From CAZEVY01 sp964515555 (GTDB lineage: Bacteria; Acidobacteriota; Terriglobia; Bryobacterales; Bryobacteraceae): a stretch of DNA of 17,085 nucleotides. Made by a program: the position numbers and the translations under genes. A model generated the notes under the pieces. The model worked only from the letters and a program-made list of their open reading frames with translations. It did not search any database and had not been told where the DNA came from. The stretch lies in NCBI GenBank assembly GCA_964515555.1, contig CAZEVY010000112.1, positions 1 through 17,085 of the forward strand. Reading direction: 5' to 3'. This document shows positions 1-7,533 of the stretch, piece by piece. How positions within the stretch are numbered: position 1 is the first letter of the stretch; each line of letters begins with the position of its first letter.

Positions 1-43
1 GGGCCATTTGCCCTACCCCGAGAATCGGCGTCGCCTACCCTGA
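1..43 (+). CDS. possible 3' end of an upstream gene (partial)
   Basis: Reading frame 2 is open from the window edge and ends at TGA 41-43, giving a short basic tail that closes with Arg-Arg-Arg-Leu-Pro. It would place an upstream gene 56 nt before gpgS on the same strand. Thirteen codons are too few to identify a family. Frame 1 is also open across this stretch and is in phase with gpgS, so the reading frame used here is not certain. Confidence 0.3.
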   Translation, partial: GHLPYPENRRRLP

Positions 44-61
44 ATCCGGGATGGCCCCGGC

Positions 62-77
62 TGGCCCCGGCGGGCCA
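62..77 (+). repeat. small hairpin before gpgS, next to a 10-bp tandem repeat
   Basis: TGGCCC (62-67) and GGGCCA (72-77) form a perfect 6-bp stem around the loop CGGC. The ten bases TGGCCCCGGC occur twice in tandem (52-61 and 62-71), so the left arm lies in the second copy. The element sits between the putative upstream stop (41-43) and the gpgS ribosome-binding site. No T-run follows, so a factor-independent terminator is unlikely; an intercistronic RNA stem is possible. Confidence 0.4.
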
Positions 78-99
78 AGCTGGACGAGGGAGGCGCGAA

Positions 100-1332
100 A
101 TGTCGGACTTCTTCCAAACCGGAACCGTCACCACGCTGCACCGGCTCAAGAGCAACGGCCTGGCCCGCATCGAAGCGGAGCTGGAACGCTTCGCGCCCTC
201 CAACCCGATCGGGCTGGTGCTGCCGGCGCTTTACAGCGAATTCGAAACGCCCGCCATGCGGCGCATCGTCGAGCACCTGCGCAACGTGCGTTACCTGCGC
301 CACATCGTGGTCGCGCTCGGCCGCGCTACCGCCGAGCAGTACGCCCATGCCCGTGAATTCTTCTCCGACTTCCCGCAGCCGGTCACGTTCCTGTGGATCG
401 ACAGCGACCGCATGCAGAGCCTGCTTCGCATGCTCGACGACAACGGCCTCTCGGCCGGCCCCGACGGCAAGGGCCGCTCCTGCTGGCTCTCCTACGGCTA
501 CCTGCTCGCCACGCGCGACTGCGACGTGATCGCGCTGCACGATTGCGACATTCTCAGCTACGACCGTGAGCTGCTCGCGCGGCTGGTGTATCCGGTGGCG
601 AACCCCAACCTCGGCTTCGAGTTCTGCAAGGGGTTCTACGCGCGCGTGGGCGGAAGCTCCATGCACGGCCGCGTGACGCGCCTCTTCATGACGCCGCTGG
701 TGAGGTCGCTGGGGACCCTGGCGCCCGGCGTGCCGTTCCTGAACTTTCTCGACAGCTTCCGCTATCCGCTGGCCGGGGAGTTCGCCATGCAGGCCAATCT
801 GGCGCGCATCAACCGCATTCCCGGCGACTGGGGACTCGAAGTCGGCGTGCTGGCGGAGATCTTCCGCAACTGCGCGACCTCGCGCGTCTGCCAGGTCGAC
901 CTGACCGAGAACTACGAGCACAAGCACCAGGCGCTCTCGGCCGATGACCCGTCGGGCGGCCTGCGGCGCATGACCTGCGATATCGCCAAGTCGCTGTTCC
1001 GCACGCTGGCCAGCGAAGGCGTGGTCTTCGGCGAAGGACAGTTCCGTGCCTTGCAGGTCCGCTACGTGCGCATGGCGCAGGACACCATCACGCGTTACTA
1101 CGCCGACGCCATGTTGAACGGGCTGAAACTGGATCGCCATTCCGAGGAGGTCGCCGTGGCGGCCTTCGCCGAGAGCCTGCGCGAGGCCGCCGAGGAGTTT
1201 CTGCGCGATCCGCTCGGCCTGCCGCTGATTCCCAACTGGAATCGCGTGCTGGCGGCGATTCCCGAGTTCTTCGAGCGCCTGCTCGACGCCGTGGAACAGG
1301 ATAATCGGGTGCTGCGCGGACGCGCGGCGTAG
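100..1332 (+). CDS. gpgS: GpgS-like glucosyl-3-phosphoglycerate synthase (GT81-type GT-A glycosyltransferase)
   Basis: Probably transfers glucose from a nucleotide sugar (UDP- or GDP-glucose) to 3-phosphoglycerate, the first step of the two-step route to the compatible solute glucosylglycerate; cytosolic. The 410-residue protein has an N-terminal LVLPALYSE strand (39-47), a GKG turn (123-125), the metal-binding DCD triad (148-150), the KGFY segment (177-180), GRVTRLFMTPL (190-200), YPLAGEFAM (222-230) and DWGLEVGVL (243-251). These follow GpgS order and spacing, and length fits. No signal or membrane segment is seen. ATG 100 is preferred because GAGGGAGG lies 7 nt upstream; the frame stays open to the edge, so a longer form cannot be strictly excluded. 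It heads an operon with a second glycosyltransferase. The matching phosphatase (GpgP/MpgP) is not in the window. Acceptor and donor are inferred from family; a related hexosyl-phosphoglycerate activity is possible. Confidence 0.8.
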   Translation: MSDFFQTGTVTTLHRLKSNGLARIEAELERFAPSNPIGLVLPALYSEFETPAMRRIVEHLRNVRYLRHIVVALGRATAEQYAHAREFFSDFPQPVTFLWIDSDRMQSLLRMLDDNGLSAGPDGKGRSCWLSYGYLLATRDCDVIALHDCDILSYDRELLARLVYPVANPNLGFEFCKGFYARVGGSSMHGRVTRLFMTPLVRSLGTLAPGVPFLNFLDSFRYPLAGEFAMQANLARINRIPGDWGLEVGVLAEIFRNCATSRVCQVDLTENYEHKHQALSADDPSGGLRRMTCDIAKSLFRTLASEGVVFGEGQFRALQVRYVRMAQDTITRYYADAMLNGLKLDRHSEEVAVAAFAESLREAAEEFLRDPLGLPLIPNWNRVLAAIPEFFERLLDAVEQDNRVLRGRAA

Positions 1333-1335
1333 CGA

Positions 1336-2697
1336 ATGTCCCAGCCCGCCATGCCATGGGAGGCGGCCCGCGCGATCGAGAAGATCGAGCGCGCCGATAT
1401 CGTGGTTGGCATTCCCAGCTTCAACAACGCGCGCACCATCGGCCACGTCGTGCGCGCCGCGCAGGCCGGTCTGAACCGTTACTTTCCGCAGCACACCGCG
1501 GCGATCGTCAACTCCGACGGCGGCTCCACCGACGGCACCCAGGACGCAGTCCTCTCCGCCAAGCTCGACGATTCCAACCTCATGCTGCTGTCGACGCCGC
1601 TCCACGCCGTGCATCGCCTGACGATCCCCTACCACGGCATCCCCGGCAAGGGCAGCGCCTTTCGCATGATCTTCGAGATCGCCAAGGCGCTCGAAGCCAA
1701 GGCCTGCGTCGTAGTCGATTCCGACTTGCGCTCCATCACGCCGGAGTGGATCGATCTGCTGGCGCGGCCGGCCCTCTACGTCGGCTACGACTTCGTGGCG
1801 CCGTATTACCACCGCCATAAGTACGACGGCACCATCACCAACAGCATCGTCTACCCGATGACGCGCGCGCTCTACGGAATGCGCGTCCGCCAGCCGATCG
1901 GCGGGGACTTCGGCGTGTCGGGCCGGCTGCTGGCGCGCTACCTGGAGCTGGGCGACTGGGAGACCGATGTGGCGCGCTACGGCATCGATATCTGGATGAC
2001 CACCGTCGCTATCGCCGAGGGATTCCGCGTCTGCCAGAGCTTTCTCGGCGCCAAGCTCCACGACGCCAAGGATCCCGGCGCCGATCTGAGCGCGATGCTC
2101 GTGCAGGTGGCCGGCAGCGTCTTTCAGCTCATGCAGGCCTACGACGCCGTGTGGCAGAAGCGCGCCGGCAGCGAGCCCGTCGACCTGTTCGGTTTCCGGT
2201 TCGACGTCGGGCTCGACCCCATCCAGGTGAACGTCGACCGGATGCTGCATGCCTTCCGGCGCGGCTGCGCGGAGCTCGGCGCGATCTGGGAGGTGGCGCT
2301 CACGCCGGAGACGCGGGCGGAGGCGCTGCGGCTCGGCGCCTCTTCGGAGGACGCCCGCGGCTTTCACATGCCGGACGAGCTGTGGGTGCGCATTCTCGTC
2401 GACCTGGCATGCGCCCATAAGCAGTATCCGCTCGAGCGCGGCCACATTCTCAAGGCGCTGGCGCCGCTTTACCTGGGCCGCGTCGCCAGCTTTGTGGTGG
2501 AGACCGAGCCGATGGTCGCCGCCGAGGTCGAGGGGCGGATCGAGAAACTGTGCCTGGCGATGGAGGCGGCCAAGCCGCATCTCGCCGGGAAGTGGAACGG
2601 GCGCGAGCCCGAGGCGCCGGCGCCCGCGCCGGAGATTTCGAAAGGAGGGTTGAGCGATGATCGCCACCTTGCAGCAGATTATGGAAAGGTCCATTGA
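1336..2697 (+). CDS. GT-A glycosyltransferase, mannosylglycerate/glucosylglycerate synthase-like
   Basis: A 453-residue cytosolic glycosyltransferase. Residues 22-30 (IVVGIPSFN) and 59-67 (NSDGGSTDG) form the GT-A nucleotide-sugar fold, GIPGKGSA (101-108) is a glycine-rich turn, DSD (128-130) is the metal-binding triad, RQPIGGDF (185-192) and YGIDIWMTTVA (215-225) follow, and His242 (KLHD) could be the late metal ligand. The series PGKG, DxD, QP-GG-(D/E), GID and late His parallels the single-step mannosylglycerate synthase of Rhodothermus (GT78), so I infer direct transfer of a sugar to D-glycerate or a similar small acceptor. The residues after about 285 form a helical C-terminal region. 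It starts 3 nt after gpgS with a weak ribosome-binding site, so translational coupling is likely, and its end overlaps the next gene by 41 nt. The exact sugar and acceptor cannot be read from sequence. Confidence 0.7.
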   Translation: MSQPAMPWEAARAIEKIERADIVVGIPSFNNARTIGHVVRAAQAGLNRYFPQHTAAIVNSDGGSTDGTQDAVLSAKLDDSNLMLLSTPLHAVHRLTIPYHGIPGKGSAFRMIFEIAKALEAKACVVVDSDLRSITPEWIDLLARPALYVGYDFVAPYYHRHKYDGTITNSIVYPMTRALYGMRVRQPIGGDFGVSGRLLARYLELGDWETDVARYGIDIWMTTVAIAEGFRVCQSFLGAKLHDAKDPGADLSAMLVQVAGSVFQLMQAYDAVWQKRAGSEPVDLFGFRFDVGLDPIQVNVDRMLHAFRRGCAELGAIWEVALTPETRAEALRLGASSEDARGFHMPDELWVRILVDLACAHKQYPLERGHILKALAPLYLGRVASFVVETEPMVAAEVEGRIEKLCLAMEAAKPHLAGKWNGREPEAPAPAPEISKGGLSDDRHLAADYGKVH

Positions 2698-3358
2698 ACG
2701 GCTGGCCACGACCGCCATGGCGTGGCTGCCGCCGCTCGTGGCGGGACTGATTATTCTCGGAATCGCCTGGATCGTCGCCGCCGCCGTGCGCTGGTCGATC
2801 ACGCGCATCTTCAAGGGCGCGCGCGTAGACCGCTTCCTGCACCAGAGCGGACTGTCGAGCATGCTCGATCGCTCAGGCCGCCTGCGGGCGACGCGCATCG
2901 CATCCGAAGGCGCCTTCCTGGTGATCGTCGGCACGGGCGCGCTGACGGGACTGAGCGCCTTCAACACCGATCTGACGAACTCGATGATTCAGTCGGTCGT
3001 CTTTCTGCTGCCGAAACTGCTGACGGCGGGCGTCATCCTGCTGGCCGGCGCATGGCTCGGCCAGTACCTGGGGCGCAGCATGCTGCTATGGGCGTATTCG
3101 GAGGAGATGCCCTCGCCGCAGGTGTTGGCGGCCGGCGTCCGCGGCGTGATCGTCTTCGTCGCGGTGGTGGTGGCGGCCGATCACCTCAACTTCGCGCGCA
3201 GCGTCTTCCTGACGGCCTTCGTCGTGCTTCTCGGCGGCGGCGTGATCGCGCTCAGCATCGCCCTGGGCTTTCACGCCCGCGACCTGCTTCGCCGCCGGAC
3301 GGCCGCGGCGAACGGCGAAGAGCACGCCGGCGAGCGCTCGCTCTGGAGCCACTTGTAG
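2657..3358 (+). CDS. small multi-helix membrane protein, MscS-associated 'conserved TM helix' type
   Basis: A 233-residue protein with about five hydrophobic helices near residues 23-46, 84-102, 114-136, 160-177 and 182-205. The segment around 114-139 (LLPKLLTAGVILLAGAWLG) resembles the conserved TM helix repeat (PF05552) found in mechanosensitive-channel-like proteins, and GFHARDLL (204-211) resembles the end of the MscS pore helix. The soluble beta domain and C-terminal cage of a true MscS are absent: only about 28 mostly charged residues follow the last helix. The start is well supported by AAAGGAGG (2641-2648) ahead of ATG 2657, which puts the first 41 nt inside the preceding glycosyltransferase gene. 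Co-transcription with osmolyte-type synthases suggests a role in sensing or releasing turgor pressure; that role is inferred. Confidence 0.72.
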   Translation: MIATLQQIMERSIERLATTAMAWLPPLVAGLIILGIAWIVAAAVRWSITRIFKGARVDRFLHQSGLSSMLDRSGRLRATRIASEGAFLVIVGTGALTGLSAFNTDLTNSMIQSVVFLLPKLLTAGVILLAGAWLGQYLGRSMLLWAYSEEMPSPQVLAAGVRGVIVFVAVVVAADHLNFARSVFLTAFVVLLGGGVIALSIALGFHARDLLRRRTAAANGEEHAGERSLWSHL

Positions 3359-3366
3359 AGCCGTGC

Positions 3367-4722
3367 CTAATCGACGGCGATCGAAAGCGCGTTGCTGACG
3401 AGCGACGAATCGTAGAGGACGACGATTTCGGTCGGCCCGGCGGGGAAATCCGCCGGAATGTCCACGTTAATCTGCCATAAGCCGACAAATCCGGGTGCGA
3501 GGCCGCTGAACGGCACGGGAATCGATCGTCCGCCGAGAAACACCGCCGGCGGCGTCGACGTCGACGAGAGCGGCGACGGCGGAGCTGGCGTCCCGTCGGC
3601 GACCGCCGGAGTTACCGCCCCCTGTCCGTTCGCATAGATCACCAGCGCGCGGCCCCGGCGTACTCGCCCCACGCGGCCCTCGGTGTCGACCGCGAGGTAG
3701 AGTCCCGGCGCGCGGGCGGCGGTCGTCAGCGTTCCGCGAGCGACGCGCTGTCCGCCGACGCGCACCTCGAAAACGCGCTGTCCGGGCGTGAGGGTCGAAG
3801 GAACCTGAAAGTTGATCTGGTCCGGTGAGGCGTAGAAGAGCGGAAGCGCCGTGTTTCCGATGAAGACTTCCGTCTCGCCGAGCCGCAGCGGGAGCGGGAC
3901 GTCGGTCGCGCCGGCTGTCGCCGATCCGGTGAAGGGTCCGAACGCCGAGGCGATGGCGCCCGGTGCGACTGGCGCGCCGGCCGCGAATCCCGCGGCGTTG
4001 ACCGCGGCGGCCTCGGCGGCGGGTTCCATGATCCAGACTTCGCCGGACGAGGGCAGGTTGGCGCGCGACAGGGTGACGCTTGACGGCTTAAACCGGACGT
4101 TCGAGAACGGCGCGCCGACGTCGGGCGAGAACGGGAGTTGCGCGGGTCCGCCGAGTCCCGTGCGGAAGTGCATGAGGATCGTGACGCGAGGCTTGAGCAG
4201 CTCGACGACGGTGGAGGCAATCAGCGCGGGCGCGAGCGTGAAGAAGCCGCCCGCCGGGACCATCAGCACGTCCAGATTCTGAAGGTCGGCGATCTGCTCG
4301 GCGGAAAGCGACGACTGGCCGTAGTCGCCGAAGTGCGCGAACCGCAGGCCGCCCTGGGTCCACTGCACGATGGTGTTGCGGTTCGTCGAGTTGGCCGCGG
4401 CGTCGTGAAAGCCGGGGATCAGCAGAAAGGGCAGACCCGCTGCGTTCATCTCGGTCCGCGTGGTGGTGGGCCGCCCGTCGACCAGGGAGGGTGTGCCACG
4501 CACACCCGCGACATTATTGTGGTCGCCGTGATTGTGGCTCACGAAGACGGCGTCGGCGGCCGTGGCCGGGAAGGCGTAGCCCTGGCTGGCCGCGGGCGGG
4601 TCGACGACGACGGTCGGGCCGTTCTCGGTTTGAATATAGAAGCATGCCTGGCCGATCCACGTTACGCGGACGTTCTGTGACGAGACGGCGGCAACAGTGG
4701 CAGCGAGAAGAATCGCACGCAT
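3367..4722 (-). CDS. secreted metallo-beta-lactamase-fold protein with a TIGR03437-type C-terminal domain
   Basis: A 451-residue exported protein. Residues 1 to about 16 are a short signal peptide (Met-Arg then an Ala/Leu/Val core). The MBL-fold domain (about 17-235) carries HNHGDH (63-68), the classic metal-ligand motif, plus His106, His130/Asp133 (FAHFGDYG) and His185 (MHFRTG) as likely remaining ligands, closest to the UlaG/RomA-like branch rather than true beta-lactamases. Residues about 240-451 look like the Solibacter C-terminal domain, with the typical FYASPDQINFQVP (296-308), VIYANGQGAV (361-370) and a final GLWQINVDIP segment. The substrate is unknown; a periplasmic or surface phosphodiesterase or esterase is plausible. 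ATG 4722 is chosen because it gives the signal peptide and has CAGGGGG 6 nt upstream. The gene follows the helicase by 17 nt and ends 8 nt from the convergent membrane-protein gene. Confidence 0.85.
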   Translation of the reverse strand: MRAILLAATVAAVSSQNVRVTWIGQACFYIQTENGPTVVVDPPAASQGYAFPATAADAVFVSHNHGDHNNVAGVRGTPSLVDGRPTTTRTEMNAAGLPFLLIPGFHDAAANSTNRNTIVQWTQGGLRFAHFGDYGQSSLSAEQIADLQNLDVLMVPAGGFFTLAPALIASTVVELLKPRVTILMHFRTGLGGPAQLPFSPDVGAPFSNVRFKPSSVTLSRANLPSSGEVWIMEPAAEAAAVNAAGFAAGAPVAPGAIASAFGPFTGSATAGATDVPLPLRLGETEVFIGNTALPLFYASPDQINFQVPSTLTPGQRVFEVRVGGQRVARGTLTTAARAPGLYLAVDTEGRVGRVRRGRALVIYANGQGAVTPAVADGTPAPPSPLSSTSTPPAVFLGGRSIPVPFSGLAPGFVGLWQINVDIPADFPAGPTEIVVLYDSSLVSNALSIAVD

Positions 4723-4739
4723 AAGAACCCCCTGTCCGG

Positions 4740-7067
4740 TCACTTTACCAGTGCGGGCGTCCCGGCGGTTGTTAATTGTGCGAGAATCCGCAGCGCCATC
4801 GCCTTGCCGCCTTCGCCGACCTCGCCGATCGGACCCACGCAGCTCGGGCAGCCCGCCTCGCAACGGCAGTCGGCGATGAGCGCGTGCGCGGCGCCGAACA
4901 ATCGGGGCGCCATCGCATGGAGCGGCGCACTCAGTCCGACCCCGCCGGGGTATACGTCGTAAAGGAACAGATCCGGTTCGTAAGCCGCGCCCGAGTTGAC
5001 GTCGCCGTTGAGGGCTGCGCCGAGATCGCGCGGGTCGCACATGGCATGCAAGGCGCCCACGGCGCGAAGCGCGGCGCCGAGTCCGATGAGTCCGCTCTGC
5101 TTTTCGACGGGCGACGCCGGGCCGAGCGCTGCGAGAAACGCCGGCGGGAAGTGCAGCCAGAACGCCGTGGTGTGCATCTCCTGCTCGGGCATCATGAGCT
5201 TCCCCGAGCCGACATTCTCCATCGTGAACAGCTTCACTTTCTTGAAGCCCACCACTTGCCGGTTCACGCGCACCTCGCCGTGAATCGCCCCCGCGCCGCC
5301 GATGGCCGACTCCTCGAAGCGCCGCATCTCGGCCACCTGCGTGTATTCGATGGCGTTGGTGAAATAGTCGCACTCGACGCGGCGCACGTAGGCCTTGCGG
5401 TTGGCGTAGTCGAAGCGCTCCACCTGGTACTGTCGCGCCTCGTGCAGGTAGATGGCTTTCTCGTGCAGCTCCACCAGCGCGGTCGGAAAATCGACTTCGG
5501 CGATCACCTCGGGCTCGCCGGTGGTGTCGACCACCACGAAGTTGTCGCTGGTCACCGCGCGCAAGCTTACGGCGTCGGCGGGATAGCTGTCGGAGGTCCA
5601 GTGCCAGGCACCGCCCGAGTGATGCACGAAGCCAAGCTCCTCGAGGAACCGGCACAGCGGCGCCACCGGCTGTGCGCCGAGCGTCTCGTCGCCGGCGAGC
5701 GGCAGCTCGAAGGCCGCGCACTTGAGGTGACTCAGCAGAATCTCGAGGTTGTCGGCGTGGATGCGCGCATGCTCGGGCGAAGATCCGAAGAAGTAATCCG
5801 GGTGCTCGACGATGTACTGATCGAGCGGGCTGCTCGAGGCGACCAGCACGGAGACCGCGGTCGACTGCCGCCGCCCGGCGCGTCCCGCGCGCTGCCAGCT
5901 CGAGGCGATCGAGCCCGGGTACCCTGCCATAACCACCGCGTCGAGCGAGCCGACGTCGATGCCGAGCTCCAGCGCGTTGGTCGCCACCACCGCGCGGATG
6001 GCGCCGTCGCGCAGCTTGCGTTCGATCTCGCGGCGCTCCCGCGGCAGGTATCCGCCACGATATCCGCGAACGGTTTCGCCGCCGGCGGGGCCGCGCTCGG
6101 TGTCGCTCTTGAGGTAGGTGATGAGCAGCTCGGTCGCCAGCCGGCTGTTGGCGAAGACCAGCGTCTGTTGGCCGCGGCGGATGAATTCGCCGGCGACACG
6201 GCGCGACTCGTGCAGGTAACTGCGGCGGATTCCCAGCTCCCGGTTGACGACCGGCGGATTGTAGAACACGAAGTATTTCTCGCCGGAGGGCGCGCCGTTG
6301 GAGTCGATCAGCGTGAAAGGTTCGCCCGCGAGCGCCTCGGCCAGCTCGCGCGGATTGGCGATGGTCGCCGATGAGGCGATGAATCGAGGTGAGGAGCCGT
6401 AGAAGGCGCAGATTCGCTTCAGCCGCCGCAGCACGTTGGCGACATGGCTGCCGTAGACGCCTCGGCAGGCGTGCAGCTCGTCGACCACGACCCACTTCAG
6501 CCGCTCGAAACATTTCGCCCACTTCGTGTGATGGGGCAGGATGCCGCTGTGCAGCATATCGGGATTGGTGAGAACCAGCGACGCCCGCTCGCGGATCGAT
6601 CGGCGCGCGTCCTGCGGCGTGTCGCCGTCGTAGGTGAAGGCCGTCGCTGCTCCTCCGAGCGGCGCGGCGAGGTCGTGGAGCGCGGCGAGCTGGTCGACGG
6701 CGAGCGCCTTGGTCGGAAACAGGTAGAGGGCACGCTGGTCGGGATCGGCGAGGAGGCCGTGGAGGACGGGCAGGTTGTAGCAGAGGGTCTTGCCGCTCGC
6801 GGTCGGAGTGACGACCACGATGTTCTCGCCGGCGAGGGCGCGCTCGAAGGCCTCGGACTGGTGAACGTATAGCTGGCGGATGCCGAGGGTTTCGAGAGCT
6901 GCGGTGAGCCGGGGGTCGAGCGACCGCGGGAAGGAAACACACTGCGCCACACGCGGAGGCTGGTGGTGGATCGCCCGCACCGGTGAGTCCGGGTCACCGT
7001 GGAGCGCGCGGAAATGCTCCAGCGCGGCTTCGGCTTTCTGCTCCGGGAGGTCGAGGAGGAGATTCAT
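4740..7067 (-). CDS. mrfA: MrfA/YprA-like SF2 DEXH helicase with C-terminal cysteine cluster
   Basis: A 775-residue ATP-dependent DNA helicase of the MrfA/Hrq1 family, which in Bacillus repairs mitomycin-type lesions. Visible motifs: Walker A TPTASGKT (87-94), LFPTKALA (116-123), TNPDMLH (167-173), DELH (196-199), SSAT (232-235), VATNALELGID (361-371) and QRAGRAGR (392-399). The C-terminal half (about 545-745) matches the DUF1998 region, ending in a Cys734-X-Cys736-X3-Cys740-X2-Cys743 cluster expected to bind zinc. Length fits MrfA (about 750). ATG 7067 is chosen because AAAGGG lies about 9 nt upstream and MrfA-like sequence begins there; the frame continues upstream to 7391 only as the shadow of the divergent gene. 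It forms an operon with the secreted MBL protein. The family is clear; the lesion type in this organism is inferred. Confidence 0.9.
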   Translation of the reverse strand: MNLLLDLPEQKAEAALEHFRALHGDPDSPVRAIHHQPPRVAQCVSFPRSLDPRLTAALETLGIRQLYVHQSEAFERALAGENIVVVTPTASGKTLCYNLPVLHGLLADPDQRALYLFPTKALAVDQLAALHDLAAPLGGAATAFTYDGDTPQDARRSIRERASLVLTNPDMLHSGILPHHTKWAKCFERLKWVVVDELHACRGVYGSHVANVLRRLKRICAFYGSSPRFIASSATIANPRELAEALAGEPFTLIDSNGAPSGEKYFVFYNPPVVNRELGIRRSYLHESRRVAGEFIRRGQQTLVFANSRLATELLITYLKSDTERGPAGGETVRGYRGGYLPRERREIERKLRDGAIRAVVATNALELGIDVGSLDAVVMAGYPGSIASSWQRAGRAGRRQSTAVSVLVASSSPLDQYIVEHPDYFFGSSPEHARIHADNLEILLSHLKCAAFELPLAGDETLGAQPVAPLCRFLEELGFVHHSGGAWHWTSDSYPADAVSLRAVTSDNFVVVDTTGEPEVIAEVDFPTALVELHEKAIYLHEARQYQVERFDYANRKAYVRRVECDYFTNAIEYTQVAEMRRFEESAIGGAGAIHGEVRVNRQVVGFKKVKLFTMENVGSGKLMMPEQEMHTTAFWLHFPPAFLAALGPASPVEKQSGLIGLGAALRAVGALHAMCDPRDLGAALNGDVNSGAAYEPDLFLYDVYPGGVGLSAPLHAMAPRLFGAAHALIADCRCEAGCPSCVGPIGEVGEGGKAMALRILAQLTTAGTPALVK

Positions 7068-7086
7068 TGTTCGCCCTTTCTTTGCC

Positions 7087-7116
7087 AGCGTACACGATCC
7101 CGCTACGGGAGAACAA
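7087..7116 (-). promoter_or_regulatory. candidate promoter of the helicase operon with an internal palindrome
   Basis: On the minus strand TTGTTC (7116-7111) and TACGCT (7092-7087) are separated by 18 nt, a weak sigma-70-like pair that would start transcription about a dozen bases before ATG 7067. The spacer holds the perfect palindrome TCCCG-CTA-CGGGA (7098-7110), placed as a repressor operator could be. Both hexamers are poor matches, and the assignment rests mainly on location in the only divergent intergenic region (7068-7151). Confidence 0.25.
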
Positions 7117-7151
7117 GAGGCGAATGATCGGTTCTGGTAGTCTGGTCGATC

Positions 7152-7526
7152 ATGCGCTTCAGCCGGAGGGCCGCGATCTGGATCGGCATCCTCGCGCCGA
7201 TGCTCGACACGATCCGCCGATGGAGCACCTGGCGCGAGTGGCCGCCGGCATTGCTCGACGATTACATCATCGGGGCGCTGCTGCTGTCGGCGGCCTGGAT
7301 CGCCGGCCGCGACCCGGTGAAAGGCCGGCTGTGGCTGGCCGCGGCCTGGGGATTCGCGTGCGCGTTCGGCTATGCGAGTTTCTTCGGACAATTGGAGGGC
7401 CTGCGCGACGGCCTGGCGGATCCCGCGCCGGTTCCCTCCGAGTGCGTCCTGGCGATCAAGGGAGCCGGATTCGCGGTGTGCATCGCGGCGCTTGTGGCGA
7501 CATTGCGCGAGCGGCGAGCGCCGTAA
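7152..7526 (+). CDS. small hypothetical membrane protein
   Basis: A 124-residue protein I do not recognise. It has a basic, Trp-rich N-terminus (residues 1-32) and three probable membrane helices near 36-51, 59-77 and 99-117, and ends in a charged tail (Arg-Glu-Arg-Arg). ATG 7152 has no clear ribosome-binding site; ATG 7200 (residue 17) is an in-frame alternative that keeps all helices. It is the only plus-strand gene between the osmolyte operon and the right end, is divergent from the helicase, and its TAA directly abuts the convergent stop codon of purE with no base between. Its codon use is like its neighbours, supporting a real gene; the purE reading frame ends exactly where it ends, so the two do not compete. 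Confidence 0.65.
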   Translation: MRFSRRAAIWIGILAPMLDTIRRWSTWREWPPALLDDYIIGALLLSAAWIAGRDPVKGRLWLAAAWGFACAFGYASFFGQLEGLRDGLADPAPVPSECVLAIKGAGFAVCIAALVATLRERRAP

Positions 7527-7533
7527 CTACGGC
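7520..7533. terminator. perfect inverted repeat across two convergent stop codons
   Basis: GCCGTA (7520-7525) and TACGGC (7528-7533) are exact inverted arms around AC, so either transcript can fold a GCCGT/ACGGC stem with an AACT loop. The element contains both the TAA of the small membrane protein (7524-7526) and the TAG of purE (7529-7527). There is no T-run on either side, so intrinsic termination is doubtful; it may still slow or end transcription in both directions, or be chance. Confidence 0.3.

Noticed and set aside
13..2967. 984-codon open frame on the minus strand opposite the first three genes
   Set aside because: It is antisense to three well-supported family members, its product is rich in Arg, Ala, Gly, His and Asp without any recognisable domain, and long antisense frames are common in GC-rich DNA.
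3351..3370. Terminator between the convergent osmolyte operon and MBL gene
   Set aside because: Only 8 nt separate the stop codons and I see no stable stem followed by a T-run on either strand.
4776..6374. 532-codon plus-strand open frame
   Set aside because: It is antisense to the conserved helicase motifs and has the same shadow-like composition.
3367..6942. 1191-codon minus frame that seems to fuse another domain to the MBL protein
   Set aside because: The part beyond 4722 is an arginine/proline-rich out-of-frame reading of the helicase gene; the MBL protein has its own signal peptide, start and ribosome-binding site at 4722.
7068..7391. Upstream extension of the helicase frame
   Set aside because: The extra residues are an antisense reading of the small membrane-protein gene and intergenic DNA, with no family resemblance; ATG 7067 has a ribosome-binding site.
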